DNA of 64,000 nucleotides from Adiantum capillus-veneris (GCA_014529385.2 CM043966.1:141594211-141658210); one strand, 5' to 3'. Counted from the first letter of the stretch, positions 23,915 through 35,795 are shown. The notes: generated by a model not told the origin, from the letters alone. Numbers and translations: made by a program.

Positions 23915-24012
23915 GGGCAAAAAAAGCCCGCATATACAAAATAGAGGATGGTCATGGGGGAGAGGGCAAAAAAAGCCCGCGTATACAAAATAGAGGATGC
24001 TCATGGGGGAGA
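23915..24012. repeat. Tandem duplication, two units of 49 bp
   Basis: Two near-identical units starting GGGCAAAAAAAGCCCGC at 23915 and 23964. They lie in the last part of the minus-strand CACTA gene. Confidence 0.9.
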
Positions 24013-25466
24013 GGGCGGCCTTTCGCGTGGAACTCCTTGACTCTGCAAAACCAGAAAAAGAAACAATTAACACTTTGTTATTTAATATTTGATATAAAAT
24101 CAACATTTTGATAATTTAAATAAGATTAAACTTACATGCAAACTTCTGCACGCATTTTCGAACTCCTCTCGAGAGACTATTTGATTTTCAAACAACCAAC
24201 ACCAAGTTTGATACTCGGTATGGTTCTCTCTATATCTCTGCACATCTCTGGTCGGGCAGTTCATGGTAATATTACACTGACAAAAAAATAGCACCAATTA
24301 ATTAAATGAAAAACATTAGATTTTTAACGATAAAACTAATATTTTTACTTACATATTTGTCTTTCCAAGCCGTTTTTTCATCCCGAACCATAATGCGTAG
24401 GAGTCTGATGGGATCTGGCCTCAACTTGGCGCGTATACATCCTCGCACCCGTTGCCCTTTCGTCCTCTTTCTCTTCCATAGCTGTCTCCCACTCCACATC
24501 ATGGACATTTCCTGGCCAATAGCTGTGCTCAGGAGACTCCATTGTCTTCTTTGCAGCTCTCCTTACACTAGATTTTTTGTTCTTGAGAAATGTTTTGACA
24601 TGCTCTTGCAACCATTGCCTTGACAATTGTTGCCCCTCAGGGTTGGGGAAACGCATGTGCATGGTTGTCTCTATATATGTGAGGTTGTAGGGATCTTGGT
24701 GATCAAATTTGAGAAAACAATTGATATATGTGGAGTGGATTCATTGGTTGACGTGTGTGCGAAATCTCCTGCCCTGCGCTGTCCCGAGATCCACCATACC
24801 TTCTCTATGAACCTGGTAGTATAACCCGCGAGCATCTGGTGCAGGCATGTCATGGTCCTCATCTTCTGCTGGAGCAGGGAGCGGTGACTGTGGAGGAGAA
24901 TCTGTAGTACTCCCCCCCTCCAAAACAACAACTAGCTCTGCTCCCTCGTCGAGATCGACCGCGCTAGCACACGAGCTACCCTGGCGCTGATTGCCAGAAG
25001 AGCACCGACGTGAATCTGGGTACAAGGTGTGATAGGTGATGGATAGGTGGACACCCGTGGCATCGGACCCTGTGGCGTCGCACCCAACGACGTCGGACCC
25101 TGTGAAGGAAAAGAAACCTGGAGCTGTAGGTGGAAAACTCTGCAGGTATGGAGTGCCACCAGTCGGAGTAGAGACCTCAGATAATCCAAAAGTTGCCAGC
25201 TGCACCGGTGAATAGCGCTACGTAAGGGTTTGCTGCAAACCTAACCACTCAGCCCGAAGACGTAATGCCCTCTCCACATCTGGATCTGTCACAGGTACGG
25301 CAGCGCACCCACCAAGAGCGTCCCGAAACCAGTCGAACCCTGATGATGACTGCTGAGGCGACGGCTGTGAATGATAGGCAGAGAGAGTGTCGGGATATGA
25401 CATCCCGTCCGCCATGAAATCCTCAATGCTGCAAAAGCTTGGTGTGGAAGAAGACATGGTCTGCAT
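24000..25466 (-). pseudogene. CACTA second gene (Transposase_24-like), spliced and broken
   Basis: Starts with ATG at 25466 (MQTMSSSTPSF). Exon 1 runs to 24353 and encodes a Ser/Pro-rich N-terminus, then MHMRFPNPEGQQLSRQWLQE, RAAKKTMESPEHSYW and DEKTAWKDKY, reminiscent of the En/Spm accessory protein. Consensus splice sites frame exon 2 (24276-24136, donor GTAAGT, acceptor CAG) and a third exon from 24042. In-frame stops occur near 25217 (TAG) and 24740 (TGA). The family call is by resemblance and is moderate. The gene is transcribed away from the palindromic array. Confidence 0.55.
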
Positions 25467-25819
25467 TTATTACGACAAAGATTAAACTAGGTAATAAAAA
25501 TTGGACTATATGATTAAAAATTTACACATTGACTTTTTTCAAACATTGGATTTTTCAACATTGGATTCTCTATAGTATCCAATGTGGAAAGAATCCAAGG
25601 TGTGTCTACAACCTATAAAAGAACCTTGCAAAGCCTTGAGTGCTAATAAGATATTAGTGTGTGTAATTGGCTAATAAGAGATTATTGTGTTTATGATTAG
25701 TGTGACCGATTGCGCGATCACTTGGACGGCCATTGGGGCCTAATACGTCACCTACGACTTAATCATGGAGGTATTTTTATGTTTTTGTGCTGATTATTGT
25801 TTAATTTAACGTAATTTGT
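25467..25819. other. Upstream region of the minus-strand CACTA gene
   Basis: AT-rich DNA with no ORF, containing a short duplicated GTGTGTAATTGGCTAATAAGAG-like passage. It may hold the promoter of the minus-strand gene, but I see no clear element. Confidence 0.4.
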
Positions 25820-27240
25820 GTGTGTAATTGACATGTACGCACACTAATTAGTATGTAATTGGACATGAACACACACGAAGTAGTGTGTGCATTGGCCAAT
25901 GCACACACTAATTACACACTAAATAGTGTGTGCATTGCCAATCACACACTAATTAGTGTGTGCATTAGCTTGTGTGATTGACTTGTGCACACACTAATTA
26001 GTGTGTGCATTGGCTTGTGTAATTGGCTTGTGCACACACTAATTAGTGTGTGTTAACATACACTAATTAGTGTGTCCATTGGCTTGTGCACACACTAATT
26101 AGTGTGTGTTAACATACACTAATAGTGTGTGCATTGGCTTGTACACACATTAATTAGTGTGTGTTAACATACACTAATTAGTGTGTGCATTGGTCAATCA
26201 CATTGGTCAATGCACACACTAATCACACACTAAATAGTGTGTGTTACACACACTAATTAGTATGTGCATTGGCCAATCCCATTGACCAATGCACACACTA
26301 ACATTGGCCAATCCAATTGACCAATGCACACACTAATCACACACTAATTAATGTGTGCATTGACCAATCACATTGGTCAATGCACACACTAAACACACAC
26401 TAAATAGTGTGTGTTAACACACACTAAATAGTGTGTGCATTGGCCAATCCCATTGACCAATGCACACACTAATTAGTGTGCGCATTGGCCAATCCCATTG
26501 ACCAATGCACACACTAATTAGTGTGTGCATTTGTGCATTGGCCAATCCCATTGACCAATGCACACACTAATTAGTGTGTGCATTGATCAATGGGATTGGC
26601 CAATTCACACACTAATCACACACTAATTAGTGTGCGCATTGGCCAATCACATTGGCCAATGCACACACTAATCACACACTAATTGATGTGTGTTAACACA
26701 CACTAATTAGTGTTTGCATTGGCCAATGTGATTGGTCAATGCGCACACTAATCACACACTAATTAGTGTGTGTATTGGCCAATCACATTGGCCAATGCAA
26801 ACACTAATCACACATTAATAACACACACTAATTAGTGTGTGCATTGGCCAATCCCATTGATCAATGCACACACTAATCACACACTAATTAGTGTGCGCAT
26901 TGGCCAATCTCATTGACCAATACACACACTAAACACACACTAATTAGTGTGTGCATTGACCAATCACATTGGCCAATGCACACACTAAATTAGTGTGTGT
27001 TAACACACACTAATCACATTGGCCAATCACATTGATCAATGCACACACTAATTAGTGTGTGTTAAGTTTAGGTTCTGTAAGTAAGTCTTAAGTTTAACAT
27101 GGGCATTAGAATAATTAACAAATTTAGGTTTTGGTGTGTCTTTACTTACACTAATTAGTGTGTGCATTAGAATAATGCACACACTAATTAGTGTGTGTAA
27201 AGAACACATGCACTAATTAGTGTATGCACATACTAATGTG
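25820..27240. repeat. 1.4-kb array of interleaved palindromic words
   Basis: Dozens of copies of CACACACTAATTAGTGTGTG (a perfect 20-base palindrome) and truncated forms alternate with ATTGGCCAAT and ATTGGTCAAT words and with GTGTGTTAACACAC. All three word types are self-complementary. Spacing is irregular, so this is not a simple tandem satellite. It lies between the two divergently transcribed CACTA genes. The core CACTAATTAGTG is two CACTA words facing each other. Confidence 0.93.
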
Positions 27241-27400
27241 TAACTTACACTAACATATGCATGTGTGTGCGTATGTGTATTTGCATGCGTGTTAACTTGT
27301 GCGTGTGTATGCATGTGTGTGTATGCGTGTGTATGAGTGTATGCATGTGTGTGTATGTGTGTGAAAAAATCAAGAAACATAACAAGAAAACTTACATGGA
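27241..27400. repeat. TG-rich degenerate microsatellite
   Basis: Variants of GTGTGTATGCATGTGTG follow directly on the palindromic array. No coding potential. Confidence 0.8.
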
Positions 27401-28130
27401 ATTGAAGAGCTTGTTGGGAGAGGGTAGGAGAGTATAGATGGAAGAGCAGAGATGGTCGAGAGTAGAAGAGTAGAGATGGAGGAAGAGCTCAAGGTTGTGG
27501 GGTTCGCGCTCTCGGCTTCTGTGAAGAAGACGATGAAATTCGAAATTTAGGGTTTTGAACTTCGCGGGGCACACGGGTGCCCCTATTTATAAAAAAATTT
27601 GAATAATGTTTTTCCGCTCCTATTACCGCGTGTATTACCGCGATGCAATTTCGGCCCATCCACAGAGAAGGCCACGTTGTGACATTATTACTATTGATTT
27701 CCAAAATCTATTGGTACTATGTTTTTGATAAAATGTATATAAAATGAAAGTATTCCTAGTACTTTGAAAATGACATTTCTACCTAAAATTTTTGATTACC
27801 ATGCATGTTATATTTATTTTTTTAACTTTTTACTCATAGTTTATTAACTTTTTTTTGTAATTTGATTTTAATTAGTGTATGTAATTTATTAATGTAGGTT
27901 GCTTGGGATGATTTTGGCCCGTCCCCACTGAACCGGATAGATCACGGTGGTTGGCCGAGCGATTACCATGCCCATGCGTGCGGTGCAAATGCGCCATTGC
28001 TTGACTTCGATGGATATGCTTGAGTCATGTAGAAGATTATGAACTATGGGATGATCCTCGCAAGCGTGCACGGATGGAAACAAACGATCCGTGAATTGTA
28101 GCGGCTATTGACGTCACCCCTCATTGGCGT
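27401..28130. other. Region between the palindromic array and the transposase pseudogene
   Basis: Contains small purine-rich repeats (GGAAGAGCAGAGATGG-like, 27430-27490) and one cluster of ATTACCGCG words at 27605-27650. Short minus-strand ORFs here have no recognisable features. The TNP2 coding frame may begin just upstream of 28131. Confidence 0.4.
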
Positions 28131-30769
28131 GTGGTTGGTGGAGGAGGGGAAAGGAGGGTGGAAGAGCGCATGCGCCAGGAATCCATTAGAGAGGGAGGAA
28201 GCACATCAAATCAGCCAATTGCTACTCCCTCTATGAGTGACCACATCCCATCTCCTTACGTGGATGCAGAAGACGACCATTTGCATAGAATGGTTGAGGA
28301 TCTCCTTGTACGAGAGGAGGAGCATGAACCAGAGTGTGCATGCGAAGAAGCTTCCGAAAGAACGAGGAGTGAGCTACTCGATTCCGCACACACTGCACTA
28401 TATGAGATATTCTCTTACTCTATTTTAAGGGCATCTCTCAAAGTCCTTAACCTTCAGGCTATGTTTGAATGGAGCAATGCTAGTGTCGACGCACTTTTGA
28501 GGTATGTATACAAATTGTGAAGGATGCTTGTGGAGTGCATAAATTAGCTTTTAATGTACTTTCTTCTTATGATAGGTTGCTAGGAAAGATGCTGCCAGCT
28601 GGCAATCACATGCCAGAGAATAGACGAAAAGCACGCAAAGAGGTGATCGCATAATAGATGAAGCATTGGGAGGAGCATCATGGTACCTCACGTCCTCCCA
28701 ATGGGCTGCCAAGGGGTATATCGAGGTACTCAATCTTCTTGTCGCTCCCTATTGGGCTTCGTTGAAAATTCAGCACTTGTTGGACCCTATGCATGTGTTC
28801 AAAAATGTTGGGCAAGCTATATGGGATCACATAATTGGCAAGAAGGATTCATTGGGTGCTAGGGAAGATTTAAGAGCCATGAGACGTCTCCCCCCTTCAG
28901 CCACGCCCTGCATGGGGGAGCGGGGAAAGATGATTCTCCCAAAATCACCGTGGATACTGTCAAAGGTAGACCAAGAGCGGACAAAGCAAGTTATGGCATC
29001 CATCCGAACTCCAATGGGATATATGAGGTCACTCAAAGGTGCTTTCACAAAAACCAAAAAGGGTGGCTCCACTCAATTGTATGGATTGAAATCCCATGAT
29101 TGGCATAAAATCCTTCAGGTAAGAGTAGAACAATTTGTGGTGTCTATGTGTCCTTATATATGAGTTGACATTCACTAAGATGTTTTATTGTTTGTAGTTT
29201 GTACTTCCCATAACTATTAGTGATTATTGAGACACTAAGGTGAAGGCTGCAATATTCAAAGTGGGTGAGATTGTGAGGAAATGGGTTTTTTTCAAGTACT
29301 ATATCATGTTGTGCCATGTACAATGGAATTTTTTTTCATCTACTATATTATTTGTGCCCTGTAGATTTGTGAGCTCCAAGGAGATAGAAGTGGAAGCCAT
29401 ACCAGTAGCCCATCAGCTAGCAGTAGAGGCATTGTGTGCTATTGAGGATGCATTCCCACGTACAATCCTTGTTAGCCAAGTACACCTATTGCTTCACTTT
29501 GTTGAGGAGATTGCCATTTGTGGGGTGGTTCACTCTAGATGGATGTTCTTCTTGGAGAGATTCTTGAAGACTTTAAAGGATTTTGTTAGATTGAGGTCAC
29601 AACCGGAGGTATGCAAAATCAATACAATATAGATAGCATTTATACGCTATGGAGTTACTAATAAAAATATGTGGTTTTAATGTTTTCAGGTGAGCATGGC
29701 AGAGGGTTGGGTGGTGCAAGAGGCATTTGTGTATGTCTCACAGTATCTCATCACAGTGGATCCATCATTGCCTTGTCTGTGGAGTGAGGAAGAGGATCCT
29801 AGGAAGCACTCAACCATTCCCAGTGGAAAAGGCTCACTCTTGGTCATGGATAGAGAGTTTCATGCCACAGTCAAAACCTACTGTTTACTCAATGCCACTA
29901 TCATGACCAAATGGGTCAATATGTACTTGGAAGCCCGCGCAGCTAGAGAAAGGGATAGAGATGCATGGAAGAGGTCCCATGGAGGTAGACGTGCACCTCC
30001 TTTTCCTAAAGAGGTTGCAAAATAGCCTGATTTGATTCAAGTAGAGTGGATCCATAATGCCATGACCAATGCCAAAGCACAAGGAGAACAAATAAGCCCT
30101 AAAGAATGGGAGTACGCACGAGGATGCTTGTGCAAGGTGAGTGTGTGTATGTTATGTATGCATGTATGCAAATCACTTAATGAAATGCGATGTATCTCTT
30201 ATGCATTGTGATTGTAGGGTCTCAGTTTCAACTCCATTTGGTTCGAAGGCCGACATTTCCACACCTGCAAGATAGATGAGCGTCGGACCACTAATGATTG
30301 TGGCGTGATGGGAAACTTTGACACAACAACAGATGAGGTCAGACATTGTGGTACTATAGAGAGAATAATCAAAGTGGATTTCATATCTTTTCACAAATTC
30401 CTCTTTGAGTGACGATGGTTTGCGGGTGAGGTCAAAAGACATGAAAATGGGCTCATTATGGTGGATTCCACCCAATTCCATCGGGGAAAAACTGACAACT
30501 TGGTGTATCCTAGTAGTTGCGAGCAGGTAATTTAGGCTATGTGCAATTAACTTAAATTAAAATTTTAATATATGTATATCGGCTTATTCTTTGTGTGTGA
30601 CGTACAGGTCTTTTATGTGCCATGTATATATCAAAGAAGACTTTGGTATGTCATTCCAATGACGCCGCGGGGTAGATCTATCTTTGCAGAGACGGACATT
30701 GAGCCAGTAATTGATCCCATCATACCATCACCACAAGATGCAGAGGAAGATGTAGTTGAAGTTGAATAA
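28131..30769 (+). pseudogene. CACTA transposase (TNP2/Transposase_21 family), decayed
   Basis: N-terminal exon 28131-28510 has the ALYEIF..LKVLNLQAMFEWSNASVDALL pattern, spliced (GTATGT...GATAG) to LLGKMLPAGNHMPENRRKARKEV. The next recognisable part, YWASLKIQHLLDPMHVFKNV, is the far end of Transposase_21, so several hundred central residues including catalytic ones are missing at about 28640-28710. SGLKSHDW-type residues follow near 29090. A DUF4218-like part (AVEALCAIEDAFPRTILVSQVH, RWMFFLERFLKTLKDF, 29364-29607) and a DUF4216-like part (30218-30769, ending in FYVPCIYQRRLWYVIP) come next. GT-AG introns separate them. Stops occur near 29227, 30023 and 30409. Confidence 0.8.
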
Positions 30770-31194
30770 GGTCAGCCAAGCCTTGCAACTAGTCATCTTG
30801 AGGAGGAGGAAGAGGGAGAAAGCGATGATGATTCTACAGGAGGTGATGGAGAGGAGGAAGAATCTCTAAACTTGTTTATTGATTTGAATACTATGGGTCT
30901 AAATAAGGATCCTAGTGCTTGTAGAGATCTTATACAAGATGAGAATTAATAAAACTCTCCATTCTTTTTTTTGGTGTAGTATATGATTAATTCGCAAATG
31001 TTTCGTTATGTGCTTATGAATAGTATTTGTAATGGTTTTGTTGTGAGTATTATTATTTATGTATAGAATTTTTAGAGTGAAAGAGAGATTAAGTGAAGTG
31101 AGCATTCTGGAGAGTGTAGGAGTTGTAGTGTGTAAATACATTTTGAGTTGTATTGGATTTAAATGGTAACCCGCGGGAGAGGGAGGGGGAAGGG
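30770..31194 (+). other. 3' end of the transposase gene and trailer
   Basis: After the stop at 30767-30769 the frame continues as a Glu-rich acidic stretch to a stop near 30948, possibly a former C-terminus. The rest is AT-rich with no gene. Confidence 0.4.
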
Positions 31195-31275
31195 GGTCTA
31201 TGGCCTTAGCGGTAATGGGCGCCGCAATAATCGCGGAAATACTCGTGGTAATACAGGCGGTAAAATGCCACAGGA
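31195..31275. repeat. Subterminal repeat cluster, right end of the CACTA element
   Basis: GCGGTAATGGGCGCC, CGCGGAAATACTCGTGGTAATAC and GCGGTAAAATG match the left-end words, mostly in inverse orientation. Confidence 0.55.
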
Positions 31276-31349
31276 ACAACAAAAGGGTTTCTCTCTCCTC
31301 ATTTTGAATTCCTCTCTCTTATTTTGCAGTAAACACCACGATCTCTCAT

Positions 31350-31726
31350 AGTGATTAGCTGCATCTGGATAAAATTTCTCATGCATAAAGTCATTTTTCT
31401 CGCTACCCTTAGCATCTCTATTTGAGAATCCTTTACAAATATTGCGCCGATAATCACATAAAATTTGGGTCCCCCGCTTTAGAATATTCCTCTACTCTGC
31501 ACATATCAAGCTCTTGCTAACTAAGATTTACACATATGACATGCATACTAACCACATTTGATGTAGACTGCTCTTCAAGTTTCTCTCCCTCATTCAAATA
31601 TCTTTGGACTTCCGTAGCATAAAGTTCAGTATGCATATTGAAAATTTCATCTAATCCTTGTCCATATCACCGGCACAATGCAACCAATCATAAGAAACAC
31701 CAAGAGATTGAACTTCACTATGCAGC

Positions 31727-31757
<31 letters not shown>

Positions 31758-32242
31758 AAGCATCATCAAGTTCATGATCACTCTGCCGTATTGGGAGCTC
31801 TCCATCACAAAATCTTGCTAAAGAAGGATTATGCACCCCCTCTAAATCATCACTTTGCAGATCTTCAAGCACATAGTCTTGCACATCCAAGCCCTCAAAA
31901 TCTGGTGTATTCGAACCCTGTAAGTTTGGTATACCCAAGTTCATGGTCCCGTAGCTCTCAACAACAACCTTGCTTTGACCTATAACATCTGCATCATTAG
32001 TCAACTCTAGGGTAGAATCTGTACCACAAAAATTTTGCTCTAATTCTAAGTCAGTAGCAAAAGCATGAGTTGTAACCAAATTGTCATGCATGTCTACTTG
32101 AATATGGTTGCACTCATACACTTGCACAATTTTCTCATAAGCTTTAGCCACTTCGTCGTTTTGATCCTATGATTTCTTTTCCCCCTGTATTGCATACATG
32201 TATAGGCTCGTTGCAAAGTTCACCTGTGTATCTTGAGGTTGA
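31350..32242. repeat. Repeat unit R, copy A, right part
   Basis: Matches 34930-35795 in direct orientation, for example GATGTAGACTGCTCTTCAAG and TCTCCCTCATTCAAATATCT. It includes a run of 30 C at 31726-31755. Confidence 0.88.
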
Positions 32243-32376
32243 ATAGACTCACCCTGAAATATTTCTACTTCATGAAAGGCATCTATAAAAACCAACTTTT
32301 CATACACAACTTTAACTATATCTTCATTGTTAGCATGTAAGAAAATAGCATCATGTAGAATACACTTATCAATCAC
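31651..32376 (-). CDS. Unrecognised protein in repeat R, copy A, with poly-glycine
   Basis: ORFs 32376-32167 and 32151-31651 lie in one frame, separated by a TAG that is present at the same place in copy B. The downstream part has LGIPNLQGSNTPDFEGLDVQ and DLQSDDLEGVHNPS, then about ten Gly encoded by the 30-base homopolymer, then LHSEVQSLGVSYDWLHCAGD. Copy B shares most of these residues. I cannot name a family. The shared TAG could lie beside a splice acceptor, since CATAG precedes GATC. Whether it is a gene or an exon of an old mobile element is open. Confidence 0.35.
31726..31755 (+). repeat. (C)30 homopolymer
   Basis: Thirty consecutive C. The copy B equivalent at 35294-35311 has 18. Confidence 0.97.
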
Positions 32377-34116
32377 AACTTCTAGTTTTGATCGTACTCC
32401 TGGGGTTCACTATGTGTAAAACTACCATATCACGTGTATTCAATACATGATTTTAAAACCCCTTATCTGTGAATTTTTCTAGGAATATAATGTACCCTTT
32501 TCTTTTAAAATCTGTAAGTTTTTTTCAAATTTGAAAAAATAATATCCTTCTGTATATATATTTCTATAAGTTTCAAGAACTTTAAATACCCTTCTGTTGA
32601 ACTGATGTGATAGGTTACAGCTTTCTTAGGTGACCCCCCGGGTGATCGTACTTGTTCTCAAATGTCTGAGTAATTTGGTAGACTTTGAATTTGGTCTTGA
32701 TATCTTGTATCATGCTCATCACTTGTAGACTAGCTTCTTTGAAATATTCCCAAACTTTTTTGTATGCTTTGATAAGCTCTTGAATCTACTCCTTCAAGTT
32801 TGAACTCACTAACTACTCAAAGGATCAAGGTGTTTACTCTCCCTTTACAAAGATTAAGCGGGCTGTTAATGGCTCCATGACTTATCAACATGATTAACAA
32901 AGCTTAGGCTAATGACAGTGATAAATATCTTCTCCATGTTGCTCTCCTTGCTTCAATTGCCTCTTAAACTCTGCAAACTTCCTTTCTACTCTCTCCTTCC
33001 TTCAATTGCCCTTAAGAGCTCTGTCAAAACATCCTCTTTTGAATTTTCATTGTTCTCCTCCTTGATTGCTAGTAAGAAGTCATAAAAATGGTTCTTTGGT
33101 TGTCAAACATCTTGCTCTTGTTTTCTTCAATGACCATCAAGAAAGAGAACTCAGTCAAGGGGGGGGGGAGAGATATCTTGGTTGAGAGAGGGAGAGAGAT
33201 CTTCCTCACCTTAGTCCGTCATCCTCGCTTTCCCTTGCTTCAACCCAATCTCCTTCTCTTTGTTCCTGCAAAAATATTATTTTCTCCTCCTATTTTGAGG
33301 GTATTTTTCTTGTTCGTTGTCACGCCACCATGTTAAGGTGCATGCTACACCATGTTAAGGTGCATGCTAGCCTCTTGATGATGTGGCAAGTTGGCTTGGG
33401 AGGACCTCAAAATTCCACAAGGCTGGCACCAAAATGGGGTGCTATGGGGCCCTAGGCAATTTTTTCTTGTTTCTCATCATTATCCGAGCAGCACCACAAA
33501 GACCGCTATGAGCCTCTCTCTCCCCTTGCTCAATGCCCGTCACAACCCTCGACATGGACTTTTTTTATTCCCACCGCCCCCTCCCTTCACACACAATATG
33601 CTCAATGGGTAGCCATTGCTCTTGAGGTCATGGGAGGCCAATCGCATTCTTGGGTGGGTGGCCCTCAAAGGGCACCACATTGGACTTACACATCAACCAA
33701 GGCACCCCCCCCCCGTTTTTTGTAGCCCCTAATTGACAATATCATTGTAAATTTTGTTGCCCAATTTAGTGTCTTTGATAGTGCCACATGCCATCAAGAT
33801 GCAAGTATAGGTGATTGCATTCGGCAAAAGGCCTTCCCTTTGCATTCGGTGTACATTTTCCACAAAAACTCTGTCATAGCCATAATGCGCATATCATGTA
33901 ATCAACAATTTCCATTAAATGATACTTTGATCAGAGTTCATCAATAACTCTATGTGCTTCTATAAGGGCACCGCAATTGATTACATATCAACCAGGTCAA
34001 TGCTAAAGCACCGTATTAGGCATACTTATTGGCCAAAGCATTGCAAAAACACCATATTTGGCATACATATCAATGTTGAGCTTGCTTGTTATCAAGCCTT
34101 GACCACTTCTGAATAA
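32377..34116. other. Unrecognised DNA between R copies
   Basis: No supported ORF. A 20-base word, ACCATGTTAAGGTGCATGCT, is tandemly repeated near 33328-33369. Short G and C homopolymers occur at 33161 and 33706. Confidence 0.5.
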
Positions 34117-34307
34117 ACTTATAGTCCTCAAATAAACCTAATATGCATCCTTTAGTACCTTTTCCTATCATGGAAGTGGAGGGGCATGACATCCAGCCCC
34201 TTTGAACTTGCATAGCCTCCGGTCTGTGCCAACCATTATCCATACTAAAAGCAAAAACCTGTAAACATACAAGCACTACTCCACTGTGCACATGATTTTA
34301 AAATTTT

Positions 34308-34691
34308 TCATACATATTGCCTTATTAGAATATACCCTCCTCCAGGATCATAGGGCAAACACAAGAATTTTTTATCAGTAGAGCATAAGTGAGAGATAAC
34401 CCATAAACCATCATGAAAATCGTCTGGATCATAAGTAAAACACAAGGATTTATAATCAATAGAGCATAAGCATGAGATAATCCATAAACCATCATGAAAA
34501 TTGCCTAGATCATATGGCATATAAGTCAACCACCCCAAATCACGAACATATCTAGCTCCTCCTAAATCAAATGTCATATCAATCAATTTCCCTAGATCAT
34601 ACATATAATGGTCTCCTCCTAGATCAAAATCTAGCTCACAATCCCCTACATCATAGGGTAACATCAAATCGCACATATCATCTGGTAACAT
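34308..34691 (-). CDS. Unrecognised ORF with internal peptide repeat, R copy B
   Basis: A 127-residue minus-strand ORF. Segments PYDLGNFHDGLWIISCLCSID and TYDPDDFHDGLWVISHLCSTD repeat with about 26-residue spacing, and DLGG-type units precede them. No family recognised. It may be translated microrepeat rather than a gene. Confidence 0.2.
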   Translation of the reverse strand: MLPDDMCDLMLPYDVGDCELDFDLGGDHYMYDLGKLIDMTFDLGGARYVRDLGWLTYMPYDLGNFHDGLWIISCLCSIDYKSLCFTYDPDDFHDGLWVISHLCSTDKKFLCLPYDPGGGYILIRQYV

Positions 34692-35014
34692 TACATATTT
34701 CCATATCCCCTATGCAACTTGCTCATCCAATTTTTGATCATCAATCATGGGTAGGAGCATTTGTAATGCACCTTGACCCCCTATGGCATCAGAATTTTGG
34801 TAGTGCATATTTGAGTACATCGGTTCCCTGAAAAAACCCTCTTCATTGGGCTCCCAGGATGTATCATAAAATATTTCCCTAGTTTGTACGTGCCCAAATC
34901 TAGTAGAGCCTCATCCAATAGTTGCATAAGGTCATCATCAGCCGCATCTGAATAAACTTTCTCATGCATGAAGTTATTTTGTTTGGTACCCTTAGCATCC
35001 CTATTTGAGAATCC

Positions 35015-35564
35015 TTACAAATATTTGTCCAATAAGCACATAAACTCTGGGTCTCCCGCTTCAAAAGATTCCTCTACCTTGCACATCTCAAGATTTACAC
35101 ATACGACATGGATACTAGCCACATTTGATGTAGACTGCTCTTCAAGTTTCTCTCCCTCATTCAAATATCTTTGGACTTTTGTAGCATAAAGTCTAGCATG
35201 CATATTGAAAATTTCATCTAATGCCCTATCCATATCATTGGCACAATGCAACCAATCATAAGCAGTACAAAGAGATTGAACTTCACTTTGCAACCCCCCC
35301 CCCCCCCCCCCGATTAAGAATCATCAAGTTCATGTGATCACTCTGCCATATTGGGAGCTTTGTAGCAGAAAATCTTGCCAAAGGAAGATTTTGCATCCCC
35401 TCTAAATCATCACTTTGCATATCTTCAAGCACATAGTCTTGCACATCCAAGCCCTCAAAATTTGGTGTATCCAAACTATGTAAATTTGGTATACACAAGT
35501 CCATGGTCCTATGGCTCTCAAGAGCAGCCTTATTTTGACCTGTAACACCTGAATCATCAGACAA
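35015..35564 (-). pseudogene. Unrecognised protein of repeat R, copy B, frameshifted
   Basis: Homologous to 32151-31651. LCIPNLHSLDTPNFEGLDVQ and EDMQSDDLEGMQN are conserved, but two extra bases before the poly-G tract and the tract length shift the frame, so the SEVQSL part is in another ORF (35293-35015). That part continues further than copy A with HARLYATKVQRYLNEGEKLEEQ. Confidence 0.4.
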
Positions 35565-35795
35565 CTCTAGGGTAGAATCTGTACCACAAAAAAAATGTAT
35601 AATTCTAAGCCAGTAGTAAAAGCATGAGTTGTAACCAAATCATCATGCATATCTACTTGATTATGGTTGCACTCATACACCTGCGCAATTCTTCATGAGC
35701 TTTAGTCGCTTCGTCATTTTGATCCTATGATTTCTTTTCCCCCTGTATTGCATATATGTACAGGTTCTCCGCAAAGTTCATCCTATGTATCTTTG

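Larger units (their letters stand above)
23470..31340 (+). mobile_element. Decayed CACTA (En/Spm) DNA transposon, limits approximate
   Basis: Contains a TNP2-type transposase pseudogene (28131-30769, plus) and a divergent second gene (about 24000-25466, minus). It splits repeat R copy A. A CACTACCAC sequence at 23475 may be the left terminus. No matching right terminal repeat is convincing. Clusters of GCGGTAAT/ATTACCGC words occur near the left end (23460-23700), near the right end (31195-31275) and once in the middle (27605-27650), as expected of subterminal repeats. The middle cluster leaves open that two elements abut. Confidence 0.65.
34117..35795. repeat. Repeat unit R, copy B, uninterrupted
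   Basis: Direct repeat of 23117-23395 plus 31350-32242. Between these, 34391-34929 has no counterpart in copy A, so copy A was probably shortened when the CACTA element arrived or afterwards. Confidence 0.85.

Noticed and set aside
25820-27240. CRISPR-like repeat array
   Set aside because: Words are palindromic and irregularly spaced, with no unique spacers and no cas genes. The context is a plant transposon.
23117-35795. R copies as LTRs of one retrotransposon
   Set aside because: No TG...CA ends, primer site or purine tract at the copy edges, and no gag or pol between them.
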